From contig JBBRMT010000207.1 in assembly GCA_038230695.1 (NCBI GenBank), positions 1 through 8,768 of the forward strand: a DNA stretch of 8,768 nucleotides. The letters run 5' to 3'. Of this stretch, positions 5,549-8,768 are shown one piece after another. Both the position numbers and the translations under genes were made by a program. Source of the DNA: QHBQ01 sp038230695. Lineage in GTDB: Bacteria > Chloroflexota > Chloroflexia > QHBQ01. The notes under the pieces were generated by a model. It did not search any database and was not told the DNA's origin. It worked only from the letters and a program-made list of their open reading frames with translations. Numbering within the stretch: the stretch's first letter is position 1; the number at the start of each line of letters is the position of its first letter.

Positions 5549-6471
5549 AGCTCGACTCCATTCTTCTCAATATAGCTAAAGAGTATGCTGATGGAGTCCA
5601 AATTTGGGTTTAGGTCGAAATCTCCCCAAAACTCTTCGTAGTTCTTCCGCCACAATTCCGCCCCACCTGCAAGGATAAGGTCATTCAAGTTCTCTACACG
5701 ACCCATTGCCTGGCGCAGTTCGTCGCTGTATTCAGTGGCCTGCACCTCTTTAAGCAGCTTCTCTCTAAGACTGGAGCTGATGCGCTCAAGATCGCTGTTG
5801 AAACCAAGTCTTGCCCAGGTGTAAGCACCATTGTAAGCATCGCTGGCGCTGAAGGCGTGCGTGCGTATTCTTCTAATCCGGTGTTTCGCTCCAGTATTCT
5901 GATTATAACGCAAAAGCGCCTGAACTGAGTGGGCCAGCACCCGTGTGCCAGTATATGCTGGCGCTACGTCCTTGTTAACCACAAATATCTCGTTGAAAAG
6001 AACCAGTGCGCCATTACCTTCCTTAAAGATAACGCGCTTCTGAGCGACCTGGTAGAACCTGTGCGTAACCACGATGGTTATCCCATTCACCTTCGTTACG
6101 CTGGAAGGGCTGAGTCCGATATAACGAGTACCGCATCGAACCCTGACCTGAGCGTCAGCTGGTGCGCCAACCAGTGCGCCTATCTCTGTGCAGGAGAGTT
6201 GCCTACCGAAAAAGTCATGAGAAAGAGCGTCACACCCGCCGTATTCCTCATCGTAGCACTGATAATCTGCTTCCCAGCTCTCTTCTTCAGCGCCTAGTCT
6301 ATCAATCAGTTGTTCATCCGCCGCTTGCTGTTTGGGTGAAGTGCTTATATCAGCATGTTCAGCGGTTTGATGACCTGCTTCATTGACCACACTTTCGACA
6401 GTGTCTTGGTCGCTAACCCCTTCCTCATTCTTATCTTCATCATTCTGATTAGCAACCTCATCGCTGCTCAT
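5545..6471 (-). CDS. 308-aa protein with acidic N-tail and possible GNAT-like domain
   Basis: I do not recognise a named family. Residues 1-75 are rich in Asp, Glu, Gln and Ser and probably disordered. Residues about 93-225 resemble a degenerate GNAT-like fold: strands ITIVVTHRFY and LVLFNEIFVV, then TGTRVLAHSVQALLRYN in the position of the acetyl-CoA loop and helix, then IRTHAFS and NGAYTWARLGFN. The R/Q-x-x-G-x-G/A signature is incomplete (AYTGTR), so acetyltransferase activity is doubtful. The C-terminus, LWRKNYEEFWGDFDL through SYIEKNG, resembles from memory a tail that accompanies this NGxYxWxRxGF segment in other uncharacterised bacterial proteins; that is not checked. The start ATG has GAGGAG at 6478-6483 with a 6-nt spacer and a TATAAT promoter close upstream. 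Its stop overlaps the TPR start. Coding status is secure; the domain call is tentative. Confidence 0.85.
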   Translation of the reverse strand: MSSDEVANQNDEDKNEEGVSDQDTVESVVNEAGHQTAEHADISTSPKQQAADEQLIDRLGAEEESWEADYQCYDEEYGGCDALSHDFFGRQLSCTEIGALVGAPADAQVRVRCGTRYIGLSPSSVTKVNGITIVVTHRFYQVAQKRVIFKEGNGALVLFNEIFVVNKDVAPAYTGTRVLAHSVQALLRYNQNTGAKHRIRRIRTHAFSASDAYNGAYTWARLGFNSDLERISSSLREKLLKEVQATEYSDELRQAMGRVENLNDLILAGGAELWRKNYEEFWGDFDLNPNLDSISILFSYIEKNGVEL

Positions 6472-6504
6472 TGAACACTCCTCAGGTTGTTGTAACTATA
6501 CGAT

Positions 6505-6513
6505 ATTATACCA
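6505..6513 (-). promoter_or_regulatory. extended -10 promoter of the GNAT-like/TPR operon
   Basis: On the minus strand TGGTATAAT (6513-6505) is a perfect TATAAT with the TGn extension. No recognisable -35 lies 16-18 bp upstream, as is common for extended -10 promoters. The predicted leader of about 25-30 nt carries ACAACAACC and the GAGGAG ribosome site. It is the only -10 box in the window that matches consensus fully. Confidence 0.6.
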
Positions 6514-6777
6514 TAAACGCAATAAGGCTTGCTATCTAGTTGTACCCATCCAGTGCTACCATAAAAAGAAAAAGCTCCCTTTTGTAGTCGTGCTGTGCCT
6601 GGTTATCAGCTTTCACGGGTCTTGAGAGTCTTAACGTAATGCCAACGCGAAACTGTGTAGACCATGGTACGGCATCAGGCGATATATTGCCGTTGTAGCA
6701 ATGCTTTGCGAGGGGAGCAGCGACCGACGAGGATAGTAGAGGATAGGCTAGAGTGTGATAGCCGGGTGGCGACAAGA
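6514..6777. other. non-coding region upstream of the GNAT-like/TPR promoter
   Basis: I see no gene here; the short frames on both strands lack ribosome sites and recognisable products. A palindrome ACCATGGT lies at 6661-6668 and an imperfect one, GGCGATATATTGCC, at 6678-6691. From about 6700 rightward the plus strand is purine-rich and grades into repeat copy B. Confidence 0.4.
6563..6583 (-). terminator. weak terminator-like hairpin
   Basis: On the minus strand AAAAG, a GGAG loop and CTTTT form a 5-bp stem followed by TCTTTTT. The U-rich tail is right for an intrinsic terminator, but the stem is short and has only one G-C pair. Its position would stop leftward transcripts coming from the HNH operon before the next promoter. 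Confidence 0.25.
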
Positions 6778-6961
6778 GTGAAGCGAAGGGCAGAGAGCAA
6801 AGCGTGGCTGTGATTAGGACGAGGCTTATGGGCCAGACCTTCGCTACGAAGAGCGGGGATGAGCAAGCGTAGGGTAGGTCAGCGTTGGGGCGGACGTTCT
6901 TGCCAATATACCACGGCTCCGGGCGTGCTACAATAGAAGGTTGTTGTTGTTGTGAGCATTA
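6778..6961 (+). repeat. interspersed repeat, copy B
   Basis: This is the partner of copy A (about 117-283). The right-hand 66 bases (6896-6961) match 218-283 at 57 positions without gaps, and the left part shares ordered blocks (GCGAAGGG, GCTGTGAT, AGACCTT, TAGGGTAG). This copy has the better promoter-like box, GTGCTACAAT at 6925-6934. It lies 133 bp past the HNH gene stop and is not preceded by a convergent gene, unlike copy A. No open frame, transposase or target duplication was found. Confidence 0.7.
6925..6934 (+). promoter_or_regulatory. extended -10-like box in repeat copy B
   Basis: TGCTACAAT at 6926-6934 is identical to the boxes in front of mutL and the small gene. It is followed by AGAAGG and (TTG)n. 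No -35 lies at the usual distance; TTGCCA is 23 bp upstream. A plus-strand transcript would run antisense into the 3' end of the HNH gene. On the minus strand TTGTAG, 17 bp and TATATT preceded by TGG also resemble a promoter, so the site may be bidirectional. Confidence 0.35.
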
Positions 6962-7094
6962 ATGGTGTGTTTTATCTGGTGGTGCTTGCTACGAGCCGCA
7001 TATACAACGAGCGATGCCTCCCCTGCGCCGCCTCACCGCATCAGCCGTGCTTTGCGCCATTGTACGCTTTAGAACCGAGCACCATACGCCTTGC

Positions 7095-7976
7095 TTACTC
7101 ATTCGCCTTGAGATGATAGTTAATCGCCAGCTTCTCGCGCTGCTCCTCCCCGAACACAAAGCTGAGATCGTAGTAATCGAACACCGCACCCGTTGCATGA
7201 ATAGCGCGGTGGTGGTTAGGACAGATTACCACGATGTTATCGAGCGCATCATCGCCGCCTCGGCTTATGTACTGAATGTGATGAGTATCCACCACATCAG
7301 CGTTGTACCTTGCTCTTGAATCGAAGTCGCCCATCTGGCAGCGCCCCTCGTACATCTGCTGAAGCTCGGAGCGAAGTCTGGGACTGCGCCGCGCCGCTTC
7401 TCCCAGCCTGGCCTTGGCTTCTTTATCTAGCGCTTGCGGTGTATCCAGCAGCCTGGCAACCTCTTCTCCACCGGCAATGATCGCTGCTTCTAGCTGCATC
7501 TCCTCAGGCATTCTTGCGGTGCGTGGTTCGGGACTGAGGGTCAGCGCAAATTGAGTGAGTAGCTGTTGGTCCTGAGCGGTAAGTTCGCGGATGGTCTGGA
7601 GGTGCTGACCAACCGGCTGTCTGCTCTCCCCAATTGGGCGGTCGCTGGAAAAGCGTAGGGCGCGAACTATTCTATCGGCATTATCTTCGTCACGGGCGGC
7701 ATAGTAGGAGGACTTTGGGATGTCACCCCACACCCGGTACTTGCCGTACTTGTAGCCGGGTGAGTTGAATGTTTTGGCTTTGACTAGAAGTCGCTGGACT
7801 ATGAACACTCCCTCTCGGCCATCGCCAAGCCTCCTGGATGTGACGGCCCAGACGGTATCACCAATCTCCACCGCCTGGTGTAGGCGCGGCTGGCGGGAGT
7901 TGAAGTTGAAACCAGCGCCAAAGCGGAGGTCGGCCTGATAGTTGTCCCAGGTCCAATAGACGAGGATGTTCGCCAC
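7095..7976 (-). CDS. HNH endonuclease with a possible PUA-like N-terminal domain, 293 aa
   Basis: Residues about 208-262 form an HNH nuclease domain: YEGRC, then DTHHIQY (H232-H233), DDALDNIVV (N247) and ICPNHHRAIH (C252, H255-H256, H260). These residues bind one catalytic metal and cut DNA. The usual CxxC knuckle is incomplete, reading C213-Q-M-G. Residues 1-95, starting ANILVYWTWDNY and including IGDTVWAV, GVFIVQRLLV and YRVWGDIP, look like a compact beta-rich domain. By pattern I suggest a PUA/EVE-like fold, as used to read modified bases; this is inference. The frame continues to an ATG at 8060, but I chose the GTG at 7974-7976: AAGGAG lies at 7987-7992 with a 10-nt spacer, and the longer form would overlap the upstream gene by 70 bp. 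The AAGGAG overlaps the upstream TAA, so translation is probably coupled. Confidence 0.85.
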   Translation of the reverse strand: MANILVYWTWDNYQADLRFGAGFNFNSRQPRLHQAVEIGDTVWAVTSRRLGDGREGVFIVQRLLVKAKTFNSPGYKYGKYRVWGDIPKSSYYAARDEDNADRIVRALRFSSDRPIGESRQPVGQHLQTIRELTAQDQQLLTQFALTLSPEPRTARMPEEMQLEAAIIAGGEEVARLLDTPQALDKEAKARLGEAARRSPRLRSELQQMYEGRCQMGDFDSRARYNADVVDTHHIQYISRGGDDALDNIVVICPNHHRAIHATGAVFDYYDLSFVFGEEQREKLAINYHLKANE

Positions 7977-7986
7977 AGCGTCCAGA

Positions 7987-7992
7987 CTCCTT
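7987..7992 (-). promoter_or_regulatory. RBS deciding the HNH start
   Basis: AAGGAG (minus strand) lies 10 nt before the GTG at 7976, and its first two bases are the last two of the upstream TAA stop (7993-7991). This places the ribosome site exactly at the end of the upstream gene and favours the GTG over the ATG at 8060. Confidence 0.7.
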
Positions 7993-8506
7993 ATCGCCCA
8001 AGAGTTGCCCTTTTGCTGCGTCCTGCAGTGCTGTGCCCGTGATAAACTAAAACCGGCCATGGATGCGCCTCAAGCACGTTATTCAAGAGTAGCACGAGCA
8101 GATCGGCCTGGCTACCCTGGCAAACGACCTTGCCGGAGTCGTAAACAACTGCAATCTGCCCTGCCTGCTTCATCCTGGCAAACTCGTGTGTCGCTGGTAT
8201 CTGGTCATCGTAGACGAAGTCCTGCTCTCCGAGCCAGCGACAGAATGCCTCCGGGTTGTTGGTCTCGAAGCTGTTTGCTTTGCGTTTCCTCAAGCTGAAC
8301 TCCGCCATCACTACACTCCTGACTAACGCAACCACCTTCACATCACTGCGTTGGTATTCCTGCCACCAAGCTTCACGGCACTCTGGGGAGCAGAACTCAT
8401 CGTCATCCTCATCAAGAGGGGTGAGGTAGGTGGCACAGCGCATGACCAGTGCCTCGTCGATGGCCGCGCTTTGCCCGGTTTCCTCCCCTACCACCTTGTT
8501 ATCCAA
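7991..8506 (-). CDS. zinc-ribbon-like hypothetical protein, 171 aa
   Basis: I do not recognise a named family. Residues 24-48 look like a treble-clef or ribbon, RCATYLTPL then FCSPECREAWW, with C24, C39 and C43. The expected second Cys is Y27, so one zinc ligand is missing. Residues about 65-145 hold MAEFSLRKRK, CRWLGEQDFVYDDQIPATHE and AVVYDSGKVVCQG followed by a Leu-rich helix. The YxSGKVxxQG turn recalls the TBP-like N-terminal domain of RNase HIII, which binds nucleic acid; this is a memory-based guess. The TTG at 8504-8506 is taken as start because AGGAGA lies at 8513-8518 with a 6-nt spacer. An in-frame ATG follows only at residue 22, next to the first Cys. The stop feeds directly into the HNH ribosome site, so the two products probably act together. 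Confidence 0.75.
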   Translation of the reverse strand: MDNKVVGEETGQSAAIDEALVMRCATYLTPLDEDDDEFCSPECREAWWQEYQRSDVKVVALVRSVVMAEFSLRKRKANSFETNNPEAFCRWLGEQDFVYDDQIPATHEFARMKQAGQIAVVYDSGKVVCQGSQADLLVLLLNNVLEAHPWPVLVYHGHSTAGRSKRATLGR

Positions 8507-8512
8507 AGAGTT

Positions 8513-8518
8513 TCTCCT
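8513..8518 (-). promoter_or_regulatory. RBS supporting a TTG start
   Basis: AGGAGA on the minus strand lies 6 nt before the TTG at 8506. It is the best ribosome site near the 5' end of this reading frame and justifies the rare start codon. Confidence 0.6.
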
Positions 8519-8579
8519 GGTTGCCTGCTACTCACCTACTAGCAGCGGCCCTCGGCGCGGCTCTGCTCGCTCTTCTGCC

Positions 8580-8768
8580 TCACTCCTGGATAGCGTCTGG
8601 CACCTCTGGTCGCCAGGTGGGGTCGGTGGCGATGCGAGCGGCTTCAGCTTCGAGAGCGGGCCAGGCCGCTTCGCCGACGGCGGCGCGGATGTCGGCGATG
8701 TTGCTATCGGAGATCTCTATATTGTGCAAGTTGCCAATGCGGTTGAAGATGATTAGCGACTTAAGGTA
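8580..8768 (-). CDS. C-terminal 62 residues of an unknown protein (partial)
   Basis: The minus strand is open from the right edge to a TGA at 8580-8582. It encodes 62 residues beginning YLKSLIIFNRIGNLHNIEIS and ending EVPDAIQE. The piece has an Ala-rich helical stretch (EAAWPALEAEAARIA) and the codon style of the other genes, with C or G mostly in third position. It ends 73 bp before the TTG start of the zinc-ribbon gene, so it may be the first gene of the same operon. No promoter is clear in the gap. The start and function lie outside what can be read. Confidence 0.6.
   Translation of the reverse strand, partial: YLKSLIIFNRIGNLHNIEISDSNIADIRAAVGEAAWPALEAEAARIATDPTWRPEVPDAIQE

Noticed and set aside
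6989..7094. 23-residue peptide (starting MAQSTADAV) after the HNH stop, minus strand
   Set aside because: No ribosome site, Arg-rich low-complexity product, and no supporting promoter.

Overview
The window looks like ordinary bacterial chromosome of moderate GC, roughly in the low fifties by eye. All supported genes read on the minus strand. GTG and TTG starts, strong Shine-Dalgarno sites and extended -10 promoters are all present. The MutL sequence style, the long TPR protein and the Zn-ribbon/HNH pair loosely suggest a Chloroflexota-like organism. That assignment is an impression only; no 16S rRNA or other taxonomic marker is present. I saw no rRNA, tRNA, CRISPR array or transposase.

Reading leftward from the right edge, the first unit (8768 to 7095) is a probable operon. 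It holds the C-terminal tail of an unknown protein, a 171-residue zinc-ribbon-like protein with a TTG start, and an HNH endonuclease. The HNH start is best placed at a GTG whose AAGGAG site overlaps the stop codon of the gene before it. The next unit (6471 to 3728), behind a TGGTATAAT promoter, is a translationally coupled pair with an ATGA overlap. It encodes an acidic-tailed protein with a degenerate GNAT-like region, followed by a TPR protein of about a dozen repeats.

After a gene-poor stretch of about 960 bp comes mutL (2765 to 744), complete in length but split by one in-frame TAG in a poorly conserved stretch between its ATPase and transducer parts. Last is a small Trp-rich protein (592 to 281). 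Its -10 box lies only 16 bp from its start codon. A possible C-terminal tail of a plus-strand gene ends at position 75.

The intergenic regions are the least expected part. Two copies of a roughly 170-185 bp repeat (about 117-283 and 6778-6961) share a 66-bp end that is 57/66 identical without gaps. This end carries an extended -10 box like those of mutL and the small gene, a (TTG)n run, and a short stem with one compensatory base pair. A third, weaker relative lies at about 620-740. The 2.77-3.73 kb gap has an 18-bp inverted repeat with 16 matches, a direct repeat of about 34 bp, and two GCGATCGC palindromes.

No proven new system is visible. The best candidates for follow-up are the HNH/zinc-ribbon operon as a possible restriction-like module, the repeat/promoter family, and the amber-interrupted mutL.
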